From the NCBI RefSeq assembly GCF_963082655.1, contig NC_081553.1, positions 209,068,435 through 209,132,434 of the forward strand: 64,000 nucleotides of DNA, written 5' to 3'. Origin of the DNA: Stomoxys calcitrans (lineage: Eukaryota > Arthropoda > Insecta > Diptera > Muscidae). This document shows, one piece after another, positions 21,924 through 31,799 of the stretch. The first letter of the stretch is position 1. Each line of letters opens with the position of its first letter. Both the position numbers and the translations under genes were made by a program. The notes beneath the pieces were generated by a model. The model searched no databases. It was not told the origin of the DNA and was given only the letters and a program-made list of their open reading frames with translations.

Positions 21924-22189
21924 TAAAGCCATCAGGGAAGGCTGAGTTATAATTATAAGTTAGGTTAGGTTAGGTTAAAAAGAGGGTGCAGATATTAATC
22001 CGCCCCATGCCACTATGGGCATACATCTAAGCCAGTAATCGGCTTGTTGTGCGCTCTAAAACAAGCCGCTTACTGGCTTAGGTGTATGTCCATAGTGGCG
22101 TGGGGCGGATTAGAATCTGCACCCTCTTTTCCACCTAACCTTACCTAACCTAACCTATAATGATAACTCAATCTTCCCTGATGGCTTTA
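21924..22189. mobile_element. Foldback element with ~125-bp inverted arms
   Basis: Left arm 21924-22048, right arm 22060-22189, loop about 11 bp. Paired landmarks: TAAAGCCATCAGGGAAG with TTCCCTGATGGCTTTA; GAGGGTGCAGATATTAATCC with GGATTAGAATCTGCACCCTC; TAAGCCAGTAATCGGCTTG with CAAGCCGCTTACTGGCTTA. The left arm carries TTAGGTTAGGTTAGGTTA. A partial extra copy of the arm start (GTTAGGTTAAAAAGAGGGTG, 21885-21904) lies just outside. No ORF; a MITE or recent inverted duplication. Confidence 0.9.
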
Positions 22190-22540
22190 AGCTGAAGTCT
22201 AGTACTGTATTGGAGGTCGAATCCGTAGCACTTGATATCGGTATGTTGCTGGGACTTCCAAGCAAGTTTAGAGTAAGTGTTATTGGGATATGAGCAATTA
22301 AAATCCTGGGAAAGGATCTGTCACCTTTGAACCTCAGGGCGGTGTGAAAGCTTTTACGGCCAATGAGATCAAAGTAAGGGGGTAGAATGTTTGGAGTTCC
22401 TCAATATAATCCAGGCTTATGGCCTTGGGCTGACTTGAGTTCCTATGGGCAATGATATTTCGGAAAATCATAAGGCGGAAGAGTGCGCTAAGAAGGGATA
22501 GGTGGGCTACCCAAATTTGCCAATGTATATTCCATTAAGG
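22190..22540 (+). pseudogene. LINE RNase H fragment, first copy of a direct duplication
   Basis: Contains a DGFKLKSST-like start (family TDGSKL, overlapping the foldback edge), LGLPSKFRV, then an RNase H C-terminal motif readable as IQAYGLGLT*VPMGNDISEN with HKAEECAKKG (family WVPGH.DI..N..ADE.A..G) at about 22410-22500. Frame broken repeatedly. GTACTGTATTGGAGGTCGA through TTGGGCTGAC (22203-22432) is repeated at 22634-22866. Confidence 0.65.
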
Positions 22541-22622
22541 AACAGGGGCGGGCAAACATCTCACATATCAATGAGTGAAAGCTGATTCAAGTTTAAGTTC
22601 AATGATAAGGAGCCTCCTTTTT
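22535..22622 (-). mobile_element. tRNA-derived SINE (type 1), copy I, 3' tail only
   Basis: Reverse-strand tail: TTCCATTAAGGAACAGGGGC, CTCACATATCAATGAGTG, GTTCAATGATAAGGAGCC. It sits exactly between the two halves of the RNase H duplication. Confidence 0.75.
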
Positions 22623-22633
22623 ACAGTGTTGAA

Positions 22634-22866
22634 GGTACTGTATTGGAGGTCGACTCCGTAGCACTTGATATCGGTATGTTGCTGAGACTTCCGATCAAGT
22701 TTAGAGTATGTGTTATTGGGATATAAGCAATTCAAATCCTGGGAAAGGATCTGTCACCTTTGAACCTCAGGGCGGTGTGAACGCTTTTACGGCCAATGAG
22801 ATCAAAGTAAGGGGGTAGAATGTTTGGAGTTCCTCAATATAATCCAGGCTTATGACATTGGGCTGA
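22634..22866 (+). repeat. Second copy of the LINE RNase H segment
   Basis: Near-identical to 22203-22432 (landmarks TCGACTCCGTAGCACTTGAT, CTGTCACCTTTGAACCTCAG, GGGGGTAGAATGTTTGGAG). It stops at TTGGGCTGAC, before the VPGH-like motif that the first copy retains. Confidence 0.88.
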
Positions 22867-23665
22867 CCTCGTTTTACATTTTTCCACTCAACATTGTCTA
22901 CAATAAATGATGGAATATTTTATTTTTGGTTACATTTCCTACTCTCATTGCATTCATGAATATCCTTAGGTCACATGGCCAAAGAAACAAAAAACAAAAA
23001 AAAAAAAAAACTCCAAGAATTTTCTTCACTCTCAAGGAGTGAAATAAATGCAATTTTATTGCACACTTTTTTTTTCTTAAAGGGGTTGACAACTTTACTC
23101 AACTCACATAAAATTTCATTTGATGTTATGGTTTTTTTTTTCGTTGCCTTTTGCAGCCATCTTTAATGCTGCTTGGCTGCACTTTCCTCCCTATTTGCAA
23201 AATAAAACTGAGAAAAAGGGAAAGAAAAAAATACATGCGCATCCTCAATGCCATTGCAACCATTGCCATGGCATGCCTCGCCTTGTTTTTCGATGGCTCC
23301 CTACTATTGTAGCGGAAGGCAGGGTTATGGTGTCTGGGTCTTTGAAACTTTTGTTTGGTTTTGTGACTCTTCCAAGTGGCCAGGGTTGGGGGTGCTTTTG
23401 CTGCCCATACCAAAGTTCTGTAACTCCTTTGAGACCTTTTGTAGCGACACACTGCTGGATGCACATACATGGGGGACATTGTAAAATGTCTCGAATTTTG
23501 CTGCTAACTTTGTCCGGGGATTGGATAGAACGCATAAAATTAAGTATTATTGGAAATTGTGGTTACACGTAGACTTGGTGGAATCGAAATGAGAGAAGTT
23601 GAGATGTAAGCGAAGAATTTAAAGGACTACCACTTATAACACCAAAAACAATATTCAAGGGAAAA
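22867..23665. other. Unrecognised non-coding stretch
   Basis: AT-rich with poly-A (23000-23012) and poly-T (23068-23078, 23130-23140). Open frames on both strands between 23120 and 23572 overlap each other and show no domain. No supported gene. Confidence 0.5.
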
Positions 23666-24280
23666 ACCAGTAAGGAAGGGCAAAAGTCGGGCGGTGTCGA
23701 CTATATAATACCCTACACCTACCCTATAAGTACAATGTGGGACCTATATTCAATTCTGAACCAATTTTGATGGACCTCGGCGAGCAAATATGTTCCAACT
23801 CTACAAACTACGGTTGACAAATGACAACATTATGGCAAATTACCCAAAATCTGACTAACATATATATGGGAGCTATATCTACTTCTGAACCGATTTCGAG
23901 CAAACTTCTCAGATACTGTCAAAGTCGTCGAAGAAAGTGTTGTACAAAATTTTGCCAAGATTGTTCGATAAATGTGCTTGCAGAGGCTCTAGGAGTGAAA
24001 ATCGGGCGATACATATATATATGGCAGCTAAATCTAAATCTGGGCCGATTTCTATGAAATTCACCACTTATATAGAGAGTTATAAGAAAATCCTTCCTGC
24101 AAAATTTCGACAGAATCGGTTAACAAATGAGCACTTTTTTTGCAATATTTCTCAAAATCGGACGAACATATATATGGGAGCTATATCCAAATCTAAACCG
24201 ATTTCCATGAATTTCACTAGTAATGGCGAGAGTTATAGGAGAATCCCTCCTGCCAAATTTCGAGAATTCCCTATCATTAG
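23666..24280 (-). mobile_element. DINE-like element, 3' end and monomers, 5' module missing
   Basis: 3' terminal region: ACCAGTAAGGAAGGGCAAAAG, GGGCGGTGTCGACTATATAA, TACCCTACACCTACCCTATA (subterminal repeat). Then monomers with CATATATATGGGAGCTATAT (23860, 24168) of the same subfamily as 1-2142. The array is interrupted at about 24280 by the 31-bp minisatellite. Confidence 0.75.
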
Positions 24281-24289
24281 GGAAATCGT

Positions 24290-25931
24290 ACGGAAACTAC
24301 CCTCTCCTTAAGGAGGGGGTACTCAAATAACTATTTTCTTAAGGAAATATACTAAAATTACCTTCTCCTTAGGGAACGGGTACAACAATTACCTTTTCCC
24401 CCAGAAACGGGTACTAAACTACCCTTCCCTTCGCAAAAGAGTACTAAAACCACCCTTTCCTTCAGAAAAGGGTACTAAAACAACCCTTTACTTCAGAAAA
24501 GGGTACTTAAATTACCTTTTCCACATGAAACGGGTACTAAAACTACCCTCTCATTGGGAAAAGGGTTTAATTCCCCTTTCTTTAGGGGAAATAAACTACC
24601 CTTTCCTTTCCTTTGGAAAAGGGTATTAAAACTATCATTTCCTTTGGAAAAGGGTATTAAAACTACACTTTCCTTTGGAAAAGGGTATAAAAACTAACAT
24701 TTCCTTTGGAAAAAGGGTATTAAAACTACCCTCTCCTTTGAAAAAGGGTATTAAAACTACACTATCCTTTGGACAAGGGTATTAAAACTACCCTCTCCTT
24801 TGGAAAAGGGTATTAAAACTACCCTTTCCTTTGGGAAAGAGTATTAAAACTGCACTATCCTTTGGAAAAGGGTATTAAAACTACCCTTTCCTTTGGAAAA
24901 GGGTATTAAAACTACCCTTTCCTTTGGAAAAGGGTATTAAAACTACACTATCCTTTGGAAAGGGGTATTAAAGCTACCCTTTCTTTTGGAAAAGGGTATT
25001 AAAACTACCCTTTCCTTTGGAAAAGGGTATTCAAACTATCCTTTCCTTTGGAAAAGGGTATTAAAACTACCCTTTCCTTTGGAAAACGGTATTAAAACTA
25101 CACTATCCTTTGGAAAGGGGTATTAAAGCTACCCTTTCTTTTGGAAAAGTGTATTAAAACTACCCTCTCCTTTGGAAAAGGGTATTAAAACTACCCTTTC
25201 CTTTGGAAAGGGTATTAAAACTACCCTTTCGTTTGGAAAGGGGTATTAAAACTACCCTTTCCTTTGGAAAAGGCTATTAAAACTACCCTTTCCTTTGGAA
25301 AAGGCTATTCAAACTACCCTTTCCTTTGGAAAAGGGTATTAATACTACCCTTTCCTTTGAAAAAGGGTATTCAAACTACCCTTTCCTTTAGAAAAGGGTA
25401 TTAAAACTACCCTTTCCTTTGGAAAAGAGTATTCAAACTACCCTTTCCTTTGGAAAAGGGTATTAAAACTACCCTTTCCTTTGGGAAAGGGTATTAAAAC
25501 TACCCTTGCCTTTGGAAAAAGGTATTAAAACTACCTTCTCCTTTGGAAAATGGTATTAAAACTACCCTCTCCTTAGGAAAAGGGTATTAAAACTATCCTT
25601 TCCTTTGGAAAGGGTATTAAAACTACCCTTTCCTTTGGAAAGGGTATTAAAACTACCCTTTTCTTTGGAAAAGGGTATTAAAACTACCCTTTTCTTTGGA
25701 AAAGGGTATTAAAACTACCCTTTCCTTTGGAAAAGGGTATTAAAAGTACCCTTTCCTTTGGAAAAGGGTATCAAAACTACTCTTTTCTTTGGAAAAGGGT
25801 ATTAAAACTACCCTTTCCTTTGGAAAAGGGTATTAAAACTACCCTTTCCTTTGGAAAAGGGTATTAAAACTACCCTTTCCTTTGGAAAAGGGTATTAAAA
25901 CTACCCTTTCCTTTGGAAAAGGGTATTAAAA
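24290..25931. repeat. 31-bp minisatellite, about 53 copies
   Basis: Consensus unit: CCCTTTCCTTTGGAAAAGGG followed by TATTAAAACTA. The first 20 bases form a near-perfect stem (CCCTTTCC / GGAAAAGGG), so every unit can fold. The left 300 bp is more diverged (CTCCTTAAGGAGGGGGTACT at about 24303) and the right side is homogeneous, suggesting growth at the right. It abuts a DINE fragment and a SINE; no spacers, so not CRISPR-like. Confidence 0.97.
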
Positions 25932-25935
25932 ATGG

Positions 25936-26237
25936 GTTTTGCAAATTTTTTTGAACATTCCACTAAAGAACAGTGGCAAACTTCTCACATATCATTGAGT
26001 ACAGTCCGATTCATGTTTAAACTCATGTTTTTATAGCCAAGTCCGAACGGTGTGCCGCAGTTGCGACACCTCTTTGGAGAGAAGTTTTACATGGCATAGT
26101 ACCTCACAAATGTTGCCAGCATTAGGAGGGGAAAACCACCGCCGAAAATTATTTCTGATGGTCTCACCAGTATTCGAAGCCAGGCGTTCAGCGTCATAGG
26201 CGGACATGCTAACCTCTGCGCTACGGTGACCTCCGCC
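25936..26237 (-). mobile_element. tRNA-derived SINE (type 1), copy C, near full length
   Basis: Complete on the minus strand: tail TTGAACATTCCACTAAAGAA, body GTGCCGCAGTTGCGACACCT and ACCTCACAAATGTTGCCAGC, B-box region ATTCGAAGCCAGGC (26172-26185; on the minus strand GGCTTCGAAT), A-box region CATGCTAACCTCTGCGCTA (26205-26223). About 300 bp, so it gives the family length. It immediately follows the minisatellite. Confidence 0.9.
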
Positions 26238-26329
26238 ACCTGTTAGCTATTGAAAACTATGAAGTTTCCGAAACAAAAGGATCTGAATATGCACCCCAAG
26301 AAAAAATCAAGCACGGTGTTGTCAAGTTG

Positions 26330-26700
26330 ACACCATTGGTTGCAGTGTTCATAAATCAACAAAAGTTTTTTGAAACAAAACTTCCGCAACAGTCCACAGC
26401 CGGAGGCGGACCCTCCGTCCCACTTAAAACCAAAACTACACTCAAAATCAAAAGTGGACCGTTTGCAACAAAATGGTACTCATTTCGGCTGGGAAGGGAA
26501 AAATTTGAAATTTTGATAACCTTTTTAGTAATTTGCGAAAATTTGCTCGATTTTCGATTTCTGGCCGGGGAGACCAAATTATTTTCGATTAAGAATGCAT
26601 AACGAATGCATAAAAATCCATTTCAGGTTGAAATTCGACAAATAATCTCGATGTAAAAATTTTGAAAATTTCATAAGGGGGTACCCTATGAAAAAAGTTG
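26330..26700 (+). repeat. Helitron-like repeat module, extra direct copy beside a foldback
   Basis: Carries CTCAAAATCAAAAGTGGACC, TTTGCTCGATTTTCGATTTC, TGGCCGGGGAGACCAAATTA and GGGGGTACCCTATG, the same block as 26910-27070. Between 26700 and 26909 is unique sequence. Together with the foldback there are three copies of one module, two direct and one inverted. Confidence 0.8.
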
Positions 26701-26909
26701 AAAATCATCGACTTGCCACTTATTGCCGTAAAAAGGCAACAATATGTTTGAGTATCAAAACGAGTGACACCAATATGAAAAGCGATTTCCTTCACAAATC
26801 CATTGATGGAATTCATTTTGAGAAATTTAAAAAAACTTAGGAAGTTACAGCAATTTGAATTACATTTGGGTTAGGAAGGGAAAAGTTTGAAATGTTGATA
26901 CCCTTTTTA

Positions 26910-27592
26910 GTAATTTGTAAAAATTTGCTCGATTTCCGATTTCTGGCCGGGGAGACCAAATTATTTTCGATTAAGAACGCATAACGAATGCATAAGAATC
27001 CATTTCAGGTTGAAATTCGACAAAAAAATTTCGATGTAAAAATTTTGAAAATTTCATAAGGGGGTACCCCATGAAAAAAGTCCCACTTACACTAACAACC
27101 AAAACGACACTCAAAATCAAAAGTGGACCGATCGGGACAATATGGGACTCAAATGAAAGGTATTTGAGAGTAGAGTACGAATCTGGTATTAAAATTTGGG
27201 TTCAAGTCCTTAGGGGGCCTCCCCTATGCCAAAACTCCCCAAACAATCCAATGGTTGTTTTAAGAATTTTGGGTTGGGGGCGGCCCCCTAAGGATTTGGA
27301 CTCAAATTTTTGATACCGTATTCGTACTCCACTCTCAAATACCTTTCATTTGAGTCCCATATTGTCCCGATCGGTTCACTTTTGATTTTGAGTGTCGTTT
27401 TGGTTGTAAGTGTAAGTGGGACTTTTTTCATAGGGTACCCCCCTATGAAATTTTCAAAATTTTTACATCGAAATTTTTTTGTCGAATTTCAACCTGAAAT
27501 GTATTTTTATGCTTTCGTTATGCGTTCTTTATCGAAAATAATTTGGTCTCCCCGGCCAGAAATCGGAAATCGAGCAAATTTTCACAAATTAC
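26910..27592. repeat. Large foldback: two ~310-bp inverted arms, 62-bp loop
   Basis: Left arm 26910-27219, loop 27220-27281, right arm 27282-27592. Paired landmarks: TCTGGCCGGGGAGACCAAAT with ATTTGGTCTCCCCGGCCAGA; CATAAGGGGGTACCCCATG with TAGGGTACCCCCCTATG; GGGACTCAAATGAAAGGTAT with ATACCTTTCATTTGAGTCCC; TCCTTAGGGGGCC with GGCCCCCTAAGGA. The arms are monomers of the Helitron-like family at 42.7 kb and 48.6 kb. Confidence 0.93.
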
Positions 27593-27612
27593 TAAAATAA
27601 GGTCTAAATAAT

Positions 27613-27642
27613 GGGGACCGTCCCACCCTAGGGACGGTCCCC
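27613..27642. repeat. Perfect 12-bp stem, 6-base loop
   Basis: GGGGACCGTCCC (27613-27624) and GGGACGGTCCCC (27631-27642) are exact complements. GC-rich and just beyond the right arm of the large foldback; position fits a terminal hairpin of the repeat. Confidence 0.9.
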
Positions 27643-27689
27643 CTAGGTACTCGTGTTTTACATAAATTTTGTCAGTAAAATTAGAATGC

Positions 27690-27960
27690 TGCCGAGAACA
27701 TCAGAAAACAATTTGCAGCGGTGGTTATTCTCTCCTAATGCTGGCGACATTTGTGAGGTACTGTGCCATGTAAAAACTTCGGACAGCATTCATTGACATG
27801 AGAGAAATTTTCCCCTGTTCCTCAATGGCCAAATGTTCATGGCCAAATTTGCATTTGCATGAGCAATATGCCTACTTTTACATGCAAAGTGACGCATAGG
27901 TGGCATATCCGCCTATGGCTGCTAAAAGGCTATGTTCGAACTCAGGCGCCCAATAAAAAC
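27690..27960 (+). mobile_element. tRNA-derived SINE (type 1), copy D with a second head fragment
   Basis: 27690-27860: headless copy with GAGAACATCAG, CTAATGCTGGCGACATTTGTG, an internal deletion at about 27782, and ATGTTCATGGCC. 27895-27960: a separate tRNA-like head, GGTGGCATATCCGCCTATGG then TATGTTCGAACTCAGGCG, keeping a B-box-like GTTCGAACTC. Two broken insertions side by side. Confidence 0.72.
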
Positions 27961-28979
27961 GAAAATTTTCCCCAAATTCTTCCTCACCCAATGAGACCTA
28001 TCTGTGGCAAATTTTCGCTAGCAAGTCATAATGAAATTGTTGTTGCAACCATGGTACATCATTTTTATTTGACAACAACATGTTTTTGGTGTCCATGTCA
28101 TGCATGTACACTGCTGTTCCTTTCTTCTCTTCCTTTCAGTACTTCTCCCCAATTCTGTGGGCATCAGAACTCTGTTCCACCACAAGTTGGTCCTCCATGC
28201 CTTTTGGAGATATGAGAGTATGTGTGCTTTGTCATTCGACATGTTGTTATTGTTGGTTGTTGGTTGCTCTGCCTCTGTACGCTGTTGTCAGCCTTTTGGG
28301 CAACAATTTCCAAATGTCGAAATTGTCTGTGGAGAATTGACATACATTTCGATTGTAAATCATCTTTTATGTACATTTTGACCAAATTTATCTGTTCATC
28401 GTTTCCATGTGTCTTGTATGTTGCCTCTTTGGGGTTTTCCTTTTTTTTGTTATTTTTTCCCTTCCTTATGAAGGATACTAAAAATGGCTACTATGGTTGA
28501 TTGAAAAACAACAACAAAAAGGGCTAAGCGAAAAAAAAATAAGAACAAAAATATGTTAATTTATGGCTTGCGTTTTGATGTGAGCCATGTTTTCTACCAT
28601 TCGTTGTGTTTTTGCCAAGATTGGCGATCTGGGCAAAATCAATAAAAGGACATTTCGAGTGAGTTGGCTTGCTTTTTTTTTATTTTTCTTTATTACGTGG
28701 AGTTTATTTCGTTGTTAGTCGAGGAGTTGTAAATCAAATGCGATTGCAATCGATTTAATTATGATGCCTTTGAGGAATTTCGTTTTTAATTTGAAAATTT
28801 ATGAATTTGTCAGTGGAAGCTGTCTTGAGGCAGTCGGAAAATGGGACTACATATCGAAGGAAAGAGAGAATGGTGAGAATCGTATTCACAATACTGGGGG
28901 TTGTCATCGTTTTTTTCTAAACTCTGGAAAGAGTGAACTACCTAAGCGTGAAAGAAAACCTGATACCGGATTGGGATAC
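27961..28979. other. Unrecognised non-coding stretch
   Basis: T-rich DNA with TTTTTTTT runs (28441-28450, 28672-28680) and no convincing exon. Overlapping frames between 28018 and 28500 exist on both strands and in several phases, which argues against coding. Confidence 0.5.
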
Positions 28980-28980
28980 T

Positions 28981-29010
28981 AGCTGAACCGGTCCCGCTCA
29001 GCTGCGCCTT
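28981..29010 (-). mobile_element. Solo 3' terminus of the Helitron-like family
   Basis: CTAGCTGAACCGGTCCCGCT then CAGCTGCGCC is the reverse complement of the terminus at 45.28-45.31 kb. Read on the minus strand it ends CTAG and is followed by T, matching the Helitron 3' rule (CTRR before T). Only the last 30 bp or so remain; a DINE 5' end begins four bases later. Confidence 0.65.
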
Positions 29011-29013
29011 TTT

Positions 29014-31605
29014 TACCCTCCACCATAGAATGGGGGTATACTAATTTCGTCATTATGTTTGTAACAACTCGAAATATGCGTCAAAGACCCCATAAAGTAT
29101 ACATATTCTTGATCCACATGTCATTTTAAGTCGATCAAGTCATTTCCTCCGTCTGTCCGTCCGTCCGTCTGCCCGTCCGTCTGCCCGTCCGTCTGTCCGT
29201 CCGTCTGTCCGTCCGTCTGTCTGTCCGTCCGTTTGTCTGTCCGTCCGTCTGTCTGTCAAAAGCATGATAATTTTCGAAGGAGCAAAGCCAGCCGCTTGAA
29301 ATTTTGCACAAATACTTTTTAATTAGTGTAGGTCGGTTGGGATTGTAAATGGGCCAAATAGGTCCATGTTTTGATATAGCTGCCATATAAACCGATCTTG
29401 GGTCTTGACTTCCTGAGCCTCTAGAGGGCGCAATTCTTATACTAATGAAATGAAATTTTGCGCGACGAGTTTTGTTATGATATCCCACAACTGTGCCAAG
29501 TATGGTTCAAATCGGTAAATGACCTGATATAGCTGCCATATAAACCGATCTGGGGTCTTGACTTCTTGAGCCTCTAGAGGGCGCAATTCTCATCCGATTT
29601 GGCTGAAATTTTGCATGAGGAGTTTTGTTATGAAATCCAACAACTGTGCCAAGTATGGTTCAAATCGGTAAATGACCTGATATAGCTGCCATATAAACCA
29701 ATCTTGGGTCTTGACTTCTTGAGCCTCTAGAGGGCGCAATTCTTATCCGATGGGAATGAAATTTGGCACGACATGTTTTGTTATGATATCCAACAACTGT
29801 GTCAAGTATGATTCAAATCGGTTCATAACCGGATACAGCTGCCATATAAACCGATTTTGGGTCTTGACTTCTTGAGCCTCTAGAGGGCGCAATTATTGTC
29901 CGATTTGACTGAAATTTTGTACGACGTATTTTGTTATGATATCCAAAAGCTGTGCGAACTATGTTTCAAATCGGTCCATGACCTGATATAGCTGCCATAT
30001 AAAACGATTTTGGGTCTTGACTTCTTGAGCCTCTAGAGGGCGCAATTCTTAACCAATTAGAATGGAATTTTGTACGAAGTGTTTTGATATGATATCCAAC
30101 AACTGTGGCAAATATGGTTCAAATCGGTAAATGTCCTGATATAGCTGCCATATAAACCGATCTTGGGTTTTGACTTCTTGAGCCTCTAGAGGGCGCTTTT
30201 CTCGTCCGATTGGACTGAAATTTTGCACGTAGTGTTTTGGTATCACTTCCAACATCTGCGCTAAGTATTGTTCAAATCGGTGTATGTTTTGATATAGCTG
30301 CCATATAAACCGATCTTGGGTCAGGACTTCTTTAGCCTCTAGAGGGCGCAATTCTTAACCGTTTGGAATGAAATTTGGCACGACGAGTTTTGTTATGATA
30401 TCCAATAACTGTGCCAAGTATGGTTTAAATCGGTAAATAACCTGATATAGCTGCCATATAAACCGATCTTGGGTCTTGCCTTCTTGAGCCTCTCGAGGGC
30501 GCAATTCTTATCCGATTGGAATGAAATTTTGCACGACGTGTTTCGATATGATATTCAACAACTGTGCCAAGTATGGTTTTAATCGGCTCATAACCTGATA
30601 TAGCTGCCATATAAACTGATTTTGGGTCTTGACTTCTTGAGCGTCTAGAGGGCGCAATTCTTATCCGATTGGAATGAAATTTTTAGTATGGTTTTAATCG
30701 GTTCATAACCTGATATAGCTGCCACATAAACCGATCTTGGGTCTTGACTTCTTGAGCCTCTAGAGGGCGCAATTCGTATCCTATTGGAATGAAATTTTGC
30801 ATGAGGTGTTTTGTTATGACTTCCAATAACTGTGCTACATAACCTGATATAGCTGCCAAATAAACCGATCTTGGGTCTTGATTTCTTGAGCCAATAGAGC
30901 GTTCAATTCTCATCCGATTTGGCTGAAATTTTGCACGTAGTGTTTTGTTATGACTTCCAATAACTGTGCTAAGTATGACGCAAATCGGTACATAACCTGA
31001 TATAGCTGCCATATAAACCGATCTTGGGTCTTGACTTCTTGAGCCTCTAGAGGGCGCAATTCTTAACAGATTGGAATGAAATTTTGCACGACGTGTTTTG
31101 TTACGATATCCAACAACTGTGCCAAGTATGGTTTCAATCGGAAAATAACCTGATATAGCTGCCATATAAACCGATCTTGGGTCTTGACTTCTTCAGCCTC
31201 TTGAGGGCGCAATTCTAGTCCGATTTGACTGAAATTTTGCACGTGGTGTTTTGGTGTCACTTTCAACAACTGCGCTATGTATGGTTCAAATCGGTCTATG
31301 TTTTGATGTAGCTGCCATATAAACCGATCTTGGGTCTTGACTTCTTGAGCCGCTAGAGAGCGCAATTCTCATCCGGCTTGGCTGAAATTTTGCATGAGGA
31401 GAAATTTTGTACAACAGCTTCTCTCATGACCTTCAACATACGTGTCTAATATGGTCTTAAACGATCAATAGCTTGATACAGCTCCCATATAAAGCGATTT
31501 GCCGATTTTGCTTTCTGAACCCCAACAAGGCGCAATTCTTATTCAATATTCTTTATTTGCCTAAAAAAAGATACCGCGCATAGTCGATAAATGCGATCCA
31601 TGGTG
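29014..31605 (+). mobile_element. DINE-like element, longest array (about 14 monomers)
   Basis: 5' module: ACCCTCCACCATAGAATGGG, GGTATACTAATTTCGTC, CATAAAGTATACATATTCT, then a GTCC/GTCT tract (29150-29258). Monomers carry CCATATAAACCGATCTTGGG and CTCTAGAGGGCGCAATTCTT. The CATAT anchor lies at 29384, 29537, 29690, 29843, 29996, 30149, 30302, 30455 and 30608: eight consecutive steps of exactly 153 bp. Units after 30660 have deletions. The 3' end reaches ATGCGATCCATGGTGG, where a perfect inverted duplication (31582-31622) replaces the expected hairpin. Confidence 0.9.
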
Positions 31606-31622
31606 GATCGCATTTATCGACT
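31582..31622. repeat. Perfect 19-bp inverted repeat, 3-base loop, at DINE 3' breakpoint
   Basis: AGTCGATAAATGCGATCCA, TGG, TGGATCGCATTTATCGACT. The sequence GGATCGCATTT is normally found once near the DINE 3' end (41392, 53755), so here the subterminal segment has been duplicated in inverted orientation and the true terminus lost. Confidence 0.95.
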
Positions 31623-31799
31623 TTTACTTTTTTTTTACTTTATATGGAACAAAAATTATCCATTAAATATTTATTTTCGATTATTAAAGAGCTGTACGTA
31701 TATCGCTTGGCTAACAGTCGAACAATTTAAATGCCTTTATCTGAAGCCCTGATCCTGATCTTTACTGATTTACGAATTCGCCCAAAGGGTTTAGGGTCT

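Noticed and set aside
21955..21976. Telomeric TTAGG sequence
   Set aside because: Only about three units, located inside a foldback with internal flanks on both sides. Dipterans are also known to lack TTAGG telomeres.
23120..23572. Overlapping frames on both strands
   Set aside because: Four frames overlap the same bases on both strands with none favoured; no domain recognised.
24290..25931. CRISPR-like array
   Set aside because: Units are contiguous with no unique spacers, and the context is eukaryotic; it is a minisatellite.
28018..28500. Cluster of short frames that might be an exon
   Set aside because: Frames overlap in several phases on both strands; no splice-bounded conserved core visible.
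29488..31365. Repeat protein encoded by tandem 51-residue units
   Set aside because: Not annotated as a gene because stops and deletions break every run after at most four units and the DNA has DINE termini. The periodicity itself is kept as a finding.
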